A program made the translations under genes and the position numbers. Below the pieces are notes generated by a model. The model made no database searches. It saw only the letters and a list, made by a program, of their open reading frames with translations, and was not told the DNA's origin. A stretch of DNA of 64,000 nucleotides from Gorillibacterium massiliense (GTDB lineage: Bacteria; Bacillota; Bacilli; Paenibacillales; NBRC-103111): positions 1 through 64,000 of the forward strand of contig NZ_CBQR020000092.1 in the NCBI RefSeq assembly GCF_000455485.1, read 5' to 3'. Each line of letters starts with the position of its first letter. The first letter of the stretch is position 1. Positions 16,371-26,428 of this stretch are shown one piece after another.

Positions 16371-17102
16371 TCATGCATGAGCTTGATATGGGGGAGTTCC
16401 ATATAGGAACTCTTGAGACTCCGTAATGCGAATTTGGAAAATATCCTCAAACTGAACCTTTAGCTGCTCTACAAGAGGCTCCATTGTCACCTGCGTTTCA
16501 CCCGTTTCCCGTTGGACAGAAGTCACGGATTTGTCGTGCAGTCCGCAAGGAACGATTGTATCAAAATACGACAGGTCCGTATTCACGTTCAAGGCGATGC
16601 CGTGAGACATGATAAATCCTCTGGAGCCGATATACCGGTTTGCTTTCACGCCAATGGCGCATATTTTCCGCTCGCCAATCCAAACGCCGGGAAACCCGTC
16701 CGATCGGGTGCTTTCCAAGTCGTATAATACGGCCAATGACCGAATGACCGTTTCCTCCAGCATGCGAACGTACCCGGATATCTCATGGTTCCACTGGGCC
16801 AGATCAAAAATCGGATAAACCACCAATTGTCCCGGGCCGTGAAATGTCACGTCTCCTCCCCGATCGGTGTACACCAAATCGACTCCCCGCTTCTCCAGTT
16901 CCACCGGGTCGGCAAGAATATGCTGCTCCTCTGCCGAGCGTCCCATTGTAATGACCGGAGTATGCTCCAAGAATAACAGGTACGACTGTTTGCTTTCCCG
17001 CACCCGGTTCACATACTCCCTTTGAAGTTCAAGTGCTTGAGCGTAAGGAACGGTTCCCAACCACCGGCCTTCCACGGTCTGTTTTTCCGCCACCTTACCC
17101 AC
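16371..17102 (-). CDS. lipB: Octanoyl-[acyl carrier protein]:protein N-octanoyltransferase
   Basis: Up to 243 residues. It transfers octanoyl groups from ACP to lipoyl-domain lysines, the first step of de novo lipoate synthesis. Family motifs are [27 protein letters not shown] (Lys) and IVPCGL (catalytic Cys). The annotated GTG at 17102 has a Shine-Dalgarno site almost touching it; the next GTG at 17093 is 10 nt from GGGGAG and may be the real start. It overlaps lipA. Bacillus subtilis uses LipM/LipL instead, so a LipB-type enzyme here is notable. Confidence 0.95.
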   Translation of the reverse strand: MGKVAEKQTVEGRWLGTVPYAQALELQREYVNRVRESKQSYLLFLEHTPVITMGRSAEEQHILADPVELEKRGVDLVYTDRGGDVTFHGPGQLVVYPIFDLAQWNHEISGYVRMLEETVIRSLAVLYDLESTRSDGFPGVWIGERKICAIGVKANRYIGSRGFIMSHGIALNVNTDLSYFDTIVPCGLHDKSVTSVQRETGETQVTMEPLVEQLKVQFEDIFQIRITESQEFLYGTPPYQAHA

Positions 17103-17955
17103 GCTCCCCGGTCATTTGCTCACCCGCGTGATAGGAAGATCGGACAAGGGGACCGGATTCCACATGCCTGAACCCCATTTGATAAGCATCCTTCTTTAGC
17201 TGTTCGAATTCTTCAGGCGTCCGGTAGAGGATCACCGGGTGATGGCTTGAAGAAGGCTGCAGGTATTGCCCAATGGTGACAATCTCCACATTCGACGACC
17301 GTAAATCGTACAAAGCTTCCCGCACTTCATCTAAGGACTCGCCCAACCCCAGCATGATGCCGGATTTGGTAGCGATGGCTGGATCGATTTCCTTCGAACG
17401 AGTGAGCAGCCGTAGAGAACGGTCGTACTTCGCTTTAGCCCGAACTTTATCCGACAGTCTTTTGACCGTCTCGATATTATGGTTCAACACATTCGGCTTC
17501 GCTTCCAAAACGACACGCAAAGCATCATCATTTCCCATGAAGTCAGGGATCAGCACCTCGAGGGAAACACCGGGAGTTCGTTCACGAATAGCCGTGATAC
17601 ATGCCGCGAAAATCGATGCTCCTCCGTCAAGAAGATCGTCACGGGCGACGGACGTAATCACCGCGTGCTTGAGTCCCATTGCCGCCACCGATTCCGCCAC
17701 CCGTTCCGGCTCCTGCAAGTCCAGTTCATTAGGGCGGCCGCTGTCCACGGCGCAAAATCGGCACGCCCTGGTGCAGATGGAGCCCAGAATCATGAACGTC
17801 GCCGTCCGCTGCTGCCAGCATTCGAAAATATTGGGGCAGCGGGCTTCCTCACAAACCGTGTGCAGGCGTTTGGTTTCCATCAATGATTTTAGCTCGGATA
17901 TGGCTTCGCTCTGGGTATAGGTTACTTTTAGCCATTCGGGCTTTTTATCGATCAT
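17095..17955 (-). CDS. lipA: Lipoyl synthase
   Basis: 286 residues. A radical SAM enzyme that inserts two sulfurs into protein-bound octanoyl groups. The auxiliary cluster motif [12 protein letters not shown] is at about residue 35, the radical-SAM motif CTRACRFC at about 62, and the conserved RSSYHA is near the C-terminus. Its ATG overlaps the stop of the upstream lipoyl-domain gene (ATGA), and it overlaps lipB downstream. The order lipoyl domain-lipA-lipB suggests that the small protein is an assembly scaffold or a dedicated substrate. Confidence 0.96.
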   Translation of the reverse strand: MIDKKPEWLKVTYTQSEAISELKSLMETKRLHTVCEEARCPNIFECWQQRTATFMILGSICTRACRFCAVDSGRPNELDLQEPERVAESVAAMGLKHAVITSVARDDLLDGGASIFAACITAIRERTPGVSLEVLIPDFMGNDDALRVVLEAKPNVLNHNIETVKRLSDKVRAKAKYDRSLRLLTRSKEIDPAIATKSGIMLGLGESLDEVREALYDLRSSNVEIVTIGQYLQPSSSHHPVILYRTPEEFEQLKKDAYQMGFRHVESGPLVRSSYHAGEQMTGERG

Positions 17956-18215
17956 CGCGCGCTAGCCCCTTCCTTCCCGTCAGCCGGCGATATCCGGCAA
18001 AGGCGATCCCCCGGGTTGACCGGTTGCCCTTCCGTTACATAGATTTCATCGATTATCCCGTTGAAATCCGCCGCCACTTCAATGCTTACTTTATCCAATT
18101 CCAGTTCACATAAAACTTCGTCCCGTACGACAACCTCATTCTGTTTTTTCAACCAATTGTTCAACTTTGCTTTTCCCATCGTTCTTCCCAATTCCGGCGC
18201 ACAGATGATTGCCAT
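17952..18215 (-). CDS. Stand-alone lipoyl-domain protein
   Basis: 87 residues that form just one biotinyl/lipoyl domain of the E2 type. The N-terminus reads [19 protein letters not shown] and the lipoylation hairpin is ELDKVSIEV, with Lys42 the expected modified residue. The second half ([16 protein letters not shown]) completes the barrel. No E2 catalytic or subunit-binding domain follows; the gene ends at the lipA start. Possibly a lipoyl carrier comparable in role to GcvH in Bacillus lipoate relay, or a remnant of an E2 gene. A carrier role is the better fit because the operon is tightly overlapped. Confidence 0.9.
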   Translation of the reverse strand: MAIICAPELGRTMGKAKLNNWLKKQNEVVVRDEVLCELELDKVSIEVAADFNGIIDEIYVTEGQPVNPGDRLCRISPADGKEGASAR

Positions 18216-18462
18216 TCTCGCTCCTCCGTTTCATGTTCATCTTGTCTATAGCCAACGTTACTATCTTAGCGAAAGCGACGCACTTGTTCAAATTTTCGCC
18301 ATAGTTTTATGTACAAGAAATCCAATCCATGCAGGTGCGATTATGTCAATATCGCGCTATAGTCCTTGCAGTCGATCTAGATGCTTCGAATCTTCCCACC
18401 TCCTGTGAAGTGTTCAAGCCGCTTCCCCGCGAATATAGTAAGGCAAAGGGAGGGAAACGGAT

Positions 18463-19851
18463 ATGCAAGCGGAAGAATTCAAGCAGTTGGAGGCCGCCAT
18501 CGAAGAGATCACCGGAATCGCCAAAGGATTTGGCCTCGATTTTTATCCGATGAGGTATGAGATTTGCCCGGCTGACATCATTTATACGTTCGGAGCTTAC
18601 GGAATGCCGACGCGCTTTAGCCATTGGAGCTTCGGAAAGTCCTTCAACAGGATGAAAACCCAATACGACCTGGGACTCAGCAAAATTTACGAACTGGTCA
18701 TCAACTCCGACCCCTGCTACGCCTTTCTCCTGGATGGCAACACTTTAATCCAAAACAAGCTGATCGTCGCCCACGTGCTGGCCCACTGCGATTTTTTCAA
18801 AAACAATGCCCGTTTCTCTGGGACCAACCGCAAAATGGTGGAAAGCATGTCGGCGACGGCTGAACGCATACGCCAGTACGAAATCGAATATGGCACCGCG
18901 GAGGTGGAAGGATTTCTAGACGCCTGCCTTGCCATTCAGGAGCACGTTGATCCGGCTGTGGTGAAGCCTGATCGTGCCGCGAAGGAAGAACGTGAGCGCG
19001 ACCGCCGCCGGGATCCGTCCAAGTCGAAGGAATCGGACCGCCCTCTCACCGGATACGAGGATCTTTGGCAGCTGGACCCTGAAACGAAGGCTTACTTGCC
19101 AGCAGAAAACAAAGAACGGCAGTTCCCTGCTCGCCCGGAAAAAGACATCATGTGGTTCATCCAACAATATGCGCCTCATCTGAAAGACTGGCAGCGGGAC
19201 ATCCTCACGATGCTGCGGGATGAAATGCTTTATTTTTGGCCGCAGATGGAAACGAAAATCATGAACGAAGGCTGGGCTTCCTACTGGCACCAGCGGATTA
19301 TCCGGGAGTTGGATCTGACGGAAGAGGAGACCATCGAGTTTTCCAAGCTCAATTCCAGCGTCGTCCAGCCGTCCCGGCACACGCTCAATCCTTACTATCT
19401 CGGGGTTAAAATCTTTGAGGACATCGAAAAACGGTGGGACCGGGACAAAATTTTCGAGGTGCGGGAGTTCGATTCCGATACGTCCTTTATCCGCAATTAC
19501 TTGACCAAAGAGCTGACTGACGAGTTGGACCTGTACGTCTTCGAGAAAAAGGGCGCCGAGTGGAAAATTACCGATAAAGCCTGGGAAAACGTGCGGGATC
19601 AGCTGGTTTTTTCGCGGATCAACGGCGGGTTTCCCTATATCGTTGTGAAGGATGGGGATTTTCTCGGCAACGGGGAACTGTACATGCAGCATTCTTTTGA
19701 GGGGATCGAGCTGGATTTGAAATACGTCGAACGCACGATGCCCTACATCCACCGCCTGTGGGGAAAAAGCGTCCACCTGGAGAGCGTCGTCGAGGATAAA
19801 AAAGTTCTGTTCACCTACGACGGAAAGAAGACGAACCGCAAGTTTTTGTAG
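18463..19851 (+). CDS. spoVR: SpoVR family protein
   Basis: 462 residues, full length for the family. SpoVR is involved in spore cortex formation in Bacillus subtilis; its biochemistry is unresolved. Conserved features are the N-terminal [58 protein letters not shown] and [16 protein letters not shown] lies upstream of the ATG. Monocistronic with a terminator at 19888-19918. The 247-nt upstream gap (18216-18462) holds no gene. Confidence 0.95.
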   Translation: MQAEEFKQLEAAIEEITGIAKGFGLDFYPMRYEICPADIIYTFGAYGMPTRFSHWSFGKSFNRMKTQYDLGLSKIYELVINSDPCYAFLLDGNTLIQNKLIVAHVLAHCDFFKNNARFSGTNRKMVESMSATAERIRQYEIEYGTAEVEGFLDACLAIQEHVDPAVVKPDRAAKEERERDRRRDPSKSKESDRPLTGYEDLWQLDPETKAYLPAENKERQFPARPEKDIMWFIQQYAPHLKDWQRDILTMLRDEMLYFWPQMETKIMNEGWASYWHQRIIRELDLTEEETIEFSKLNSSVVQPSRHTLNPYYLGVKIFEDIEKRWDRDKIFEVREFDSDTSFIRNYLTKELTDELDLYVFEKKGAEWKITDKAWENVRDQLVFSRINGGFPYIVVKDGDFLGNGELYMQHSFEGIELDLKYVERTMPYIHRLWGKSVHLESVVEDKKVLFTYDGKKTNRKFL

Positions 19852-19885
19852 ATGTGAGGATTCAGGAGTTTCAAGCCAAATAAAA

Positions 19886-19921
19886 ACAACGCGCACCGAC
19901 CGAGGATCGATGCGCGTTTTC
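19886..19921. terminator. Bidirectional terminator
   Basis: AACGCGCA (19888-19895) pairs with TGCGCGTT (19911-19918), flanked by an A-run on the left, between convergent spoVR and GH42 genes. Confidence 0.8.
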
Positions 19922-19976
19922 ATCTGTCTATTGATAGGGGTACGATCAATTTGCTGGTTTTTTCAGCGGGGTGATA

Positions 19977-22031
19977 TTAAGACCGCAGCACCCGCGACCC
20001 GTTCACAGGCAGCACCAAGCTGCCGCTCAACTGCTCCCCGGTCTCCGCGTCGGCGTACTCCCGATCCAACTCCACCTCGCAGGCCGTCCCGGAGAAATTC
20101 AGCAGGAACACGTACTCCCTATCCCCATCGGTCCTAAGCTGAGCCGTAACGCCGGCCGGCAGATCTGCATCCAGCACCCGGCGGATACCTGCTTCCTCCA
20201 CTACCTTGCCATAGAACGCATCGTAAAAGGCATCCTCGCTCACCCGAGCGGCGAGATAATACGCCTTGCCCTTGCCCACGGCATTCACCGTCAGCACTGG
20301 CTCCCCGGCGTAAAAGTCCGAGCCATATACGCCCAGCGCCTGGGCGCCTTCCAGATGAATGCGTTCGCACAGCTCGCGAATCTCAAATTCGCCAGCGATC
20401 CCCAACCCGTTGCCTTCGGCCATCACCAGGGAATTGCAGTCATGATCCGGCAGTCCTTCGATCTCTTCAGCCCAAATGCCTACCGTTTTCCGCAACGGTC
20501 CCGGAAATCCGCCCAAATGGCACAGATCGTTTTCATCGACGATGCCCGACCAATAGGTGACCACCAGCGTTCCGCCCCGCTCCACAAAAGCATGCAGCTT
20601 CTCTCCCGTCTCCTGCCGCAATAAATAAACCATCGGTGCAACGATGAGCTTGTACCCGTCAAATGCATCTTCCGCCCCGATGACATCCACTGGCACACCC
20701 ATTTCCCAAAACGCGCGATAATGCTGCATCACGGTATTTTCGTAGCCGATGCCCATGTTCCGCGGCCCTTGGGCGTCACGCACCGCCCAGCGGTTGTCCC
20801 AATCAAACAAGATCGCCGTTTCCGCGGGCACCGTTGTTCCTAACACGTCATCCAGCTTGCCGAGGGTCTCCCCTAACGTCGCTACATCCTGAAACACCCG
20901 GGTATGCTCATGCCCGACATGGTCTACGACCGCGCCGTGGAACTTTTCGCTGGAACCGCGGCTTTTCCGCCATTGAAAATATTGCACCGTATCCGAACCG
21001 TGAGCAACGGCGTGCAAAGACGAGAGCCGGTGCATGCCCGGACGCTTCAGTTTGCTCACCGGCTGCCAGTTGGTCAGGCTCGGCGTGCTCTCCATGAGCA
21101 TGAACGGCTTTTTCTTCAAGGAACGGAACAGATCATGGTTGAAGGAAAACCAGACCGCCTCCCGGCCATCGGACGTCTCATTGTGCCATTTAGGATACGC
21201 ATCCCACGATACGACGTCTACTTCTTCCGCCAGCTTGCGATAATCCAATCCTTCAAATAAATCCATCATATTGGTGGTGCAGGGCAGCTCAGGATTGGCA
21301 TTCTTCAGCGGAGCGATCTCTACCCGGTAAAAATCGATGGTTTGATCCGTGACGAACCGCCGCCAATCCAGATTATGCGCGTGGACCATCATTTCACCGT
21401 GAGGCGCGGGAGATTCGATCTGCGACCAGTCCGTGTACGTATGGCTCCAGAAGGCCGTCCACCAAGCGCGGTTCAGCGCATCCAAAGTTCCGTACTTTGC
21501 CTTCAACCAGCCGCGGAAAGCTTCCTGGCAAAGCTCGCAATTGCAGTCGCCGCCAAGCTCGTTGGAGATATGCCAGCCTACCACCGCAGGATGCTGCGCA
21601 TACCGCTCAGCCAATCTGCGGTTCATCTCCGCCGTCTTCTTCCGGTAAACGGGAGAAGTATAGCAATGATTGTGCCGCCCGCCTTGCAAATTGCGCACCC
21701 GGTTTGCCCCTACCCGCAGAACCTCAGGGTAATGCTGTGACATCCATGCCGGACGCGCCCCGCTGGGAGTAGCCAGCCAAGCGTAGATACCATTTTCGGC
21801 AAAACGGTCCAACACCTCGTCCAACCATTCAAAGGTATACTCCCCTTCAGACGGCTCCAGAGATACCCAGGAAAAGATCCCGACGGACATTACGTTGCAG
21901 TTCGCCAGCTTCATCAGTCGGATGTCTTCCTCCAGCACCTTGGGATCATGCAGCCACTGATCGGGATTGTAATCGGCGCCGTGCATGAAGACAGGCAACT
22001 TTTTGCTGATCGGCGGAAATTTTTGACTCAT
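19977..22031 (-). CDS. GH42 beta-galactosidase
   Basis: 684 residues, no signal peptide. It hydrolyses beta-galactosides, for example from galactan or lactose-like oligosaccharides. The TIM-barrel domain carries ADYNPDQW near the start, the acid/base Glu in WHISNELGGDC and the nucleophile Glu in FMLMESTPS. Cys residues at GGDCNCELC resemble the metal-binding cluster of several GH42 enzymes. A trimerisation-like middle domain and a small C-terminal beta domain follow. The ATG at 22031 was chosen over a GTG at 22058. Downstream of an ABC importer but separated from it by a terminator; a cre-like site is just upstream. Confidence 0.95.
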   Translation of the reverse strand: MSQKFPPISKKLPVFMHGADYNPDQWLHDPKVLEEDIRLMKLANCNVMSVGIFSWVSLEPSEGEYTFEWLDEVLDRFAENGIYAWLATPSGARPAWMSQHYPEVLRVGANRVRNLQGGRHNHCYTSPVYRKKTAEMNRRLAERYAQHPAVVGWHISNELGGDCNCELCQEAFRGWLKAKYGTLDALNRAWWTAFWSHTYTDWSQIESPAPHGEMMVHAHNLDWRRFVTDQTIDFYRVEIAPLKNANPELPCTTNMMDLFEGLDYRKLAEEVDVVSWDAYPKWHNETSDGREAVWFSFNHDLFRSLKKKPFMLMESTPSLTNWQPVSKLKRPGMHRLSSLHAVAHGSDTVQYFQWRKSRGSSEKFHGAVVDHVGHEHTRVFQDVATLGETLGKLDDVLGTTVPAETAILFDWDNRWAVRDAQGPRNMGIGYENTVMQHYRAFWEMGVPVDVIGAEDAFDGYKLIVAPMVYLLRQETGEKLHAFVERGGTLVVTYWSGIVDENDLCHLGGFPGPLRKTVGIWAEEIEGLPDHDCNSLVMAEGNGLGIAGEFEIRELCERIHLEGAQALGVYGSDFYAGEPVLTVNAVGKGKAYYLAARVSEDAFYDAFYGKVVEEAGIRRVLDADLPAGVTAQLRTDGDREYVFLLNFSGTACEVELDREYADAETGEQLSGSLVLPVNGSRVLRS

Positions 22032-22059
22032 GGCATTCCACTCACTTTCTGTAATCACT

Positions 22060-22074
22060 TGTATTCGCTTTCAT
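22060..22074 (-). promoter_or_regulatory. Candidate cre (CcpA) site of the GH42 gene
   Basis: On the minus strand ATGAAAGCGAATACA matches the relaxed cre consensus WTGNAANCGNWNNCW at every defined position. It lies 29-43 nt upstream of the GH42 start, consistent with catabolite repression. Confidence 0.55.
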
Positions 22075-22096
22075 CATGATGCCACATTCTAGAAAC

Positions 22097-22141
22097 GAAA
22101 AAAAGGAGGGGACGCCGTTGAAGCCGCCCGCCTCCTTTTTC
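22097..22141 (-). terminator. Terminator after the importer operon
   Basis: AAAAAGGAGG pairs with CCTCCTTTTT across a GC-rich loop; downstream of the solute-binding protein gene on the minus strand and before GH42. Confidence 0.8.
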
Positions 22142-22147
22142 AACCAT

Positions 22148-23737
22148 TTACTTCTGGGCCGCCAGGAAGGCGTCCACTTGGCTTTGCATTTCCGTTTGCA
22201 CCTTGTCGATGCCGGCGGACTTCAACTGCTTCAGCAGTTCTGCTTGGCCTTTTACAGGATCAACCAGACCGTATTCCAGCGGAATCGCGTAACGGAGCAT
22301 CACGTTGCCGATGTTGGCGACTTCGTTTTTCACTTTGCTGTCATCGAATACGAAGGTTTCCAGATTAAAGTTATAGACTTTGCTCTTCCAGCCGTCGGAA
22401 ATGGCTTGCGCTTCATCCGGGAAGGAGGTGTCACGGCGGTTCAGTTGAGAGTTCCAACCCCAGTTGGAGAAGCCGGTATAATTGGCAGCGCTAGGTCCTG
22501 CTGCGGTTTTATCGTCGCCTTCAGGTTGATAGTGTTTTCCGGCGATTCCGTACATGGTGAGATCGTGGATTTGCTTATCGTTTTGCAGCAGATCGATGAG
22601 CATCAGAGAGCGCTCCACATTTTTGGAAGTCGCGTGAATGGCCAAACCGTTCTGTGTAGAGATAGAACCGATTTTCTTGCTGTTTGGCGTCAAGTCGGCG
22701 ATTTGAACATTGTATTCCGGCTTGTCGCGTTTCATTTCGGCCATATTGTTACCCAGGGTGCCGATGTTTTGAGCATAAGAGGTGACTTTGCCAGCTTTTA
22801 CGTCCTGCCATACGTCGTTCTTGTTGCTAACGATGTTTTTCGACCAAGCTCCGTTATCGGCCAAGTCTTTGTAGTAGGCGAGAAGCTTCGTAAATTCCGG
22901 CGTATCGTAAACGTTGAACAGCTTGCCGGTGTTGTCGTCCAGTTTGTAAGCAAGCGGTGCGTTATAGTCGACCAGGTTCCAGTCGTTTGCTTGCTCCAGC
23001 GTGATTTGATCCAATTCGTGCCATTTCCAACCGTCCGCCGGCTTCGCTCCGAAAGGCTGGATGCCCTTTTCATTGGCGGCGATCCCTTTCAAATAAGCGG
23101 CGTAGGTATCCATGCTGTTCACCTGCGGCAGGTTGTACTTCTGTCTCAGGTCTTCGCGGATCAGCACGACCTTGTCGGTGACTTCCGTGCTGTTTTGGGG
23201 AACCATGTACAATTTGCCTTGAACCTTGGCTTGATTCCAGGAAGCAGCGGGCATTGCGGCCCATGTTTGCGGTGCATATTTGGACAGCATGTCGTCCGTC
23301 AGCTCAAGAAAGCCGCCTTTCAGCGCTTGATCGTTATAGAACGCCCAGTTGGCAGTGTACACGATGTCAAAATTTTCATCGGCAGCGAATTTCAACGGGT
23401 ACTTTTGCTGCCAATCCGACCAATCGAGGAACTCGACATCAACGGTTGCGTTGATTTTTTCCTTCGTCAGTTTATTCAGCTCTGCGAACACTTCGTCGTA
23501 ATCAACCGGCTTGCCGCCTACAAGAAGCATCTTCAGCTTGACTTCTTTAGATGTATCCAGTCCTGGATCAGCAGGCTTTGCTGAAGCGGTTGCTGCCGCT
23601 GACGCCGATGGCGCCACCGATGGCTTGGTCGTGGATTCCGACGATTTGTCCTTGCTGCCGCCGCATGCGGACAACAGTGCCGAGAAGGCAAGAACAAGTG
23701 CAAGCACCAGCATGAGACTTCTTTTTCTTTGCTTCAT
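22148..23737 (-). CDS. Sugar ABC transporter solute-binding lipoprotein
   Basis: 529 residues. A lipoprotein signal with lipobox LSAC (Cys25), then a Ser/Ala/Pro-rich linker and a large family-1-type binding domain as in LplA proteins of Paenibacillus. Third gene of a permease-permease-binding protein operon, in the order typical of the LplB/YtcP type. GGGGGAA precedes the ATG. It probably captures an oligosaccharide released outside the cell. Proximity to GH42 suggests a galactose-containing ligand (inference). Confidence 0.93.
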   Translation of the reverse strand: MKQRKRSLMLVLALVLAFSALLSACGGSKDKSSESTTKPSVAPSASAAATASAKPADPGLDTSKEVKLKMLLVGGKPVDYDEVFAELNKLTKEKINATVDVEFLDWSDWQQKYPLKFAADENFDIVYTANWAFYNDQALKGGFLELTDDMLSKYAPQTWAAMPAASWNQAKVQGKLYMVPQNSTEVTDKVVLIREDLRQKYNLPQVNSMDTYAAYLKGIAANEKGIQPFGAKPADGWKWHELDQITLEQANDWNLVDYNAPLAYKLDDNTGKLFNVYDTPEFTKLLAYYKDLADNGAWSKNIVSNKNDVWQDVKAGKVTSYAQNIGTLGNNMAEMKRDKPEYNVQIADLTPNSKKIGSISTQNGLAIHATSKNVERSLMLIDLLQNDKQIHDLTMYGIAGKHYQPEGDDKTAAGPSAANYTGFSNWGWNSQLNRRDTSFPDEAQAISDGWKSKVYNFNLETFVFDDSKVKNEVANIGNVMLRYAIPLEYGLVDPVKGQAELLKQLKSAGIDKVQTEMQSQVDAFLAAQK

Positions 23738-23791
23738 GATCGAAGTTCCCCCTAAGTTAAGGTAATGTATGATAACCGGGTATCCCCGTGG

Positions 23792-24730
23792 TCATCCTTT
23801 TACAGCGCCGATCGTTAAGCCCTGCACGAAAAAACGTTGAACAAACGGATAGGCCAGCAAAATCGGACCTGTTGCCACCAATGTCATGGCCATTTTCAAG
23901 CTTTCTGTCGGCAGGTTGTTGCTGGTGATCACCGCACCGGATTGCATGATCGCTTTGCGCATGCCATCCATATTGCCAAGGAGTCGATAGAGATAATATT
24001 GCAGCGGCATAAGCTTTGAATCCGAAATAAACAGAAGCGCATTGTACCAATCGTTCCAGTACCCCAGGGCGATAAACAAGCCGATGGTGGCAAGGGCCGG
24101 CTTCGCCAAAGGAAGAATCAGCTTGCGATAGATGAGGAAGTCGCCAGCTCCATCGATTTTCGCTGATTCCGTAATCGCTTCCGGGATGCTGCTCATAAAG
24201 CTCTTCATCACAATGATGTAGAAGACATTCATCAAGAGCGGCAAAATCAGCACCAGCAGCGTATCCTTCAATTGCAGGTAATTCACCATCAGCAAGTACC
24301 AGGGAACAAGCCCTCCGCTGAACAGCGTTGTGAAGAAAAAGTAGAAAGAGAACACGTTACGCCATTTAAAGTCTTTTCGCGCCAACACATAGGCGGTCAT
24401 CGAGGTAAGGAATAGACCGACCAACGTACCGATGGCCGTTACCGATATCGTCACCGTATAGGCATTGATCATATCCTTCGGGTACTTGAACAAAACGTGG
24501 TATGCATTTGTGGAAAAATCCGTCGGAAAGAGCTGAAAGCCTTTTTCCACGATGGCGGTTTCGGCGGTTAGAGATGAACTGACCACCAGCAGAAACGGAA
24601 GGATGCAGAAGACGGCCAAAAGGACAAGAACAGTATAGCCGATGATTTGCAGCAGCAGGCGGTCCCCCATCATTTTCCCGGGCTTCCCGCTGGAAGTTTT
24701 GGTGCTTGTTTGTGTAAGCGATGCGCTCAT
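23792..24730 (-). CDS. Sugar ABC transporter permease, YtcP type
   Basis: 312 residues with six membrane helices. Start at the ATG (24730), with GGGAGG upstream. The EAA loop that contacts the ATPase reads ITESAKIDGAGDFLIYRKLI. The C-terminal AYPFVQRFFVQGLTIGAVKG is characteristic of YtcP/LplC permeases. Second gene of the operon; 22 nt separates it from the upstream permease. No ATPase gene is present, so a shared MsmX-type ATPase is presumed. Confidence 0.94.
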   Translation of the reverse strand: MSASLTQTSTKTSSGKPGKMMGDRLLLQIIGYTVLVLLAVFCILPFLLVVSSSLTAETAIVEKGFQLFPTDFSTNAYHVLFKYPKDMINAYTVTISVTAIGTLVGLFLTSMTAYVLARKDFKWRNVFSFYFFFTTLFSGGLVPWYLLMVNYLQLKDTLLVLILPLLMNVFYIIVMKSFMSSIPEAITESAKIDGAGDFLIYRKLILPLAKPALATIGLFIALGYWNDWYNALLFISDSKLMPLQYYLYRLLGNMDGMRKAIMQSGAVITSNNLPTESLKMAMTLVATGPILLAYPFVQRFFVQGLTIGAVKG

Positions 24731-24752
24731 GTTGGTTACCTCCCTCCCGTAA

Positions 24753-25673
24753 TTAGAACAGCGCCCGGTCTTTATCGTATTTCCGAACCGCGTAGTTAGC
24801 CAACAATATGGTGACAAAGCCGAGGATGGATTGATAGAAGCCTGCGGCTGCGGACATGCCGATTTCATTAGATGAGATCAAGAGCCGGAATACGAAGGTG
24901 TCGATCACGTCTGTCGAGGAGAACAACAGCCCGTTGTTGCCGACCATGTTGTAGAACATCCCGAAGTCGCCTCTGAAAATATTGCCAATCGCCAACAACA
25001 CCAAAATGATGACCGTCGGATACAGATTGGGGATCGTGATTTTGCGAATGCGCTGAAAGATGTTCGCACCGTCGATCTCGGCGGCCTCGTACATTTCGGT
25101 ATCGATGCTGGTAATCGCCGCCAGATACATCACCGTGCCATAGCCAAGGGATTTCCAAGCGGCTACCGCCACAAGGATGAACGGCCAGTACGAAGAGTTA
25201 TTGTAAATATCGATCGGATCCAGCCCCAAGGATTTCAAGACGGAGTTAATCGTGCCCACATCGAAGTTGAACAAATTGTAAGCGATGGCTCCGACAACGA
25301 CCCAGGAAATAAAATAGGGCAGGAACAGCATCGTCTGGGCGATTTTTCGGAACCATTTCCCCGCCACTTCAAAAAGCATAATCGCCGCAAAGATCTGCAG
25401 CACATTGTTCACTACGATAAAAGCAATGTTATAGAGCGCCGTGTTCCGCGTTACCCGCCAAGCGTCTCCCGATTGGAAGAAAAACTTGAAATTGGACAAG
25501 CCGTTCCATGGGCTTCCAAAGATGCCTCCCCGATGGTTGTATTGCTTGAAGGCGAGTACAATCCCGGTCATGGGCACGTAGGCGAACAGCAGAAAAAACA
25601 AAACGGCCGGTGCCAGCATGAGCAGTAGGATTTTATATTTACGTACGTCGATCCAGAATCTCCTTAATTTCAT
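24753..25673 (-). CDS. Sugar ABC transporter permease, LplB type
   Basis: 306 residues, six membrane helices. The N-terminus has YKILLLMLAPAVLFFLLFAYVPMTG, typical of LplB-like permeases, and the EAA loop is YEAAEIDGANIFQRIRKITI. First gene of the importer operon. A TATAAT on the minus strand at 25726-25721 is a probable -10. Confidence 0.94.
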   Translation of the reverse strand: MKLRRFWIDVRKYKILLLMLAPAVLFFLLFAYVPMTGIVLAFKQYNHRGGIFGSPWNGLSNFKFFFQSGDAWRVTRNTALYNIAFIVVNNVLQIFAAIMLFEVAGKWFRKIAQTMLFLPYFISWVVVGAIAYNLFNFDVGTINSVLKSLGLDPIDIYNNSSYWPFILVAVAAWKSLGYGTVMYLAAITSIDTEMYEAAEIDGANIFQRIRKITIPNLYPTVIILVLLAIGNIFRGDFGMFYNMVGNNGLLFSSTDVIDTFVFRLLISSNEIGMSAAAGFYQSILGFVTILLANYAVRKYDKDRALF

Positions 25674-26428
25674 GGTTACTCTCCCCCAAAGATGTGCGGA
25701 TGATCTCCTGTCATAGATTTATTATAGCGGCAAGCCCAGTTTCGACATCATTCAGCCAAGCAACAAAAACTTATACCGATTCCACGATCCGTTGAAATGC
25801 ATACCTGTTTTAGGCAAATACCAGCAAGCGAAAAGGTTTAACACCTTGGATCAGCAGCTATGCGGCCCGAGAAAGCCCCCCGTAAGGCTTCTATCATCTA
25901 CTTTTGAAATCTAGTTACATAGGTACTCATATTTATCTAATTTTGTATGAATTATACAGCTGATTGTTCATGTATTCGCTGTTGCTAAATATTGGTATTG
26001 TTTATTTCGGGAATTGAAGATTTTATGATTGATAAACAGCGTGAGGGAGGTGACAAAATATTTAATTGAAAGCGCAACCAGAACTGTCGTACTTAACAAA
26101 TCCGTTCTGCAAGTTCCAGTGCAAAAATTCATCCACGGCTATAGCCAATTACTGCTCCGCGATGGAGTTACCCTGCTTCAGATGATCCCCTTTTAGGCAA
26201 TGCCTTCCTCACTTCTTTTTATAAGTTCTTAGTTTTAATAATTCCGCCCTGTTTTTTGCATTTATTAAATGCACTCGTAGTTACGCAGATTTTATTCAAC
26301 GATGTAAATAATCTTAAATAGCAAACGCTTACATTTGCTTTATTTACATTTACTTCTGTTTTTTGATTGTACGGGTCAATGCATCGGCTTTGGCTCGTGA
26401 CCAAACCATGACAAAGGGGAGATGAATT
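25674..26428. other. Long AT-rich intergenic region
   Basis: About 755 nt between the divergent importer operon and the GH5 gene, visibly more AT-rich than its neighbours. It holds a minus-strand -10 (TATAAT, 25726-25721) and a plus-strand cre-like site (26320-26334). One short plus-strand frame (26050-26196, 48 codons) begins at a GTG embedded in GGGAGGTG, so its initiation context is poor. No gene was convincing. Confidence 0.6.
26320..26334 (-). promoter_or_regulatory. Candidate cre site of the GH5 gene
   Basis: The minus strand ATGTAAGCGTTTGCT fits WTGNAANCGNWNNCW throughout. It lies about 95 nt upstream of the GH5 start; cre sites act in either orientation. Confidence 0.55.

Noticed and set aside
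22076-23584. 502-codon plus-strand frame
   Set aside because: Antisense to the first solute-binding protein; composition is mirror-like and no domain is visible.
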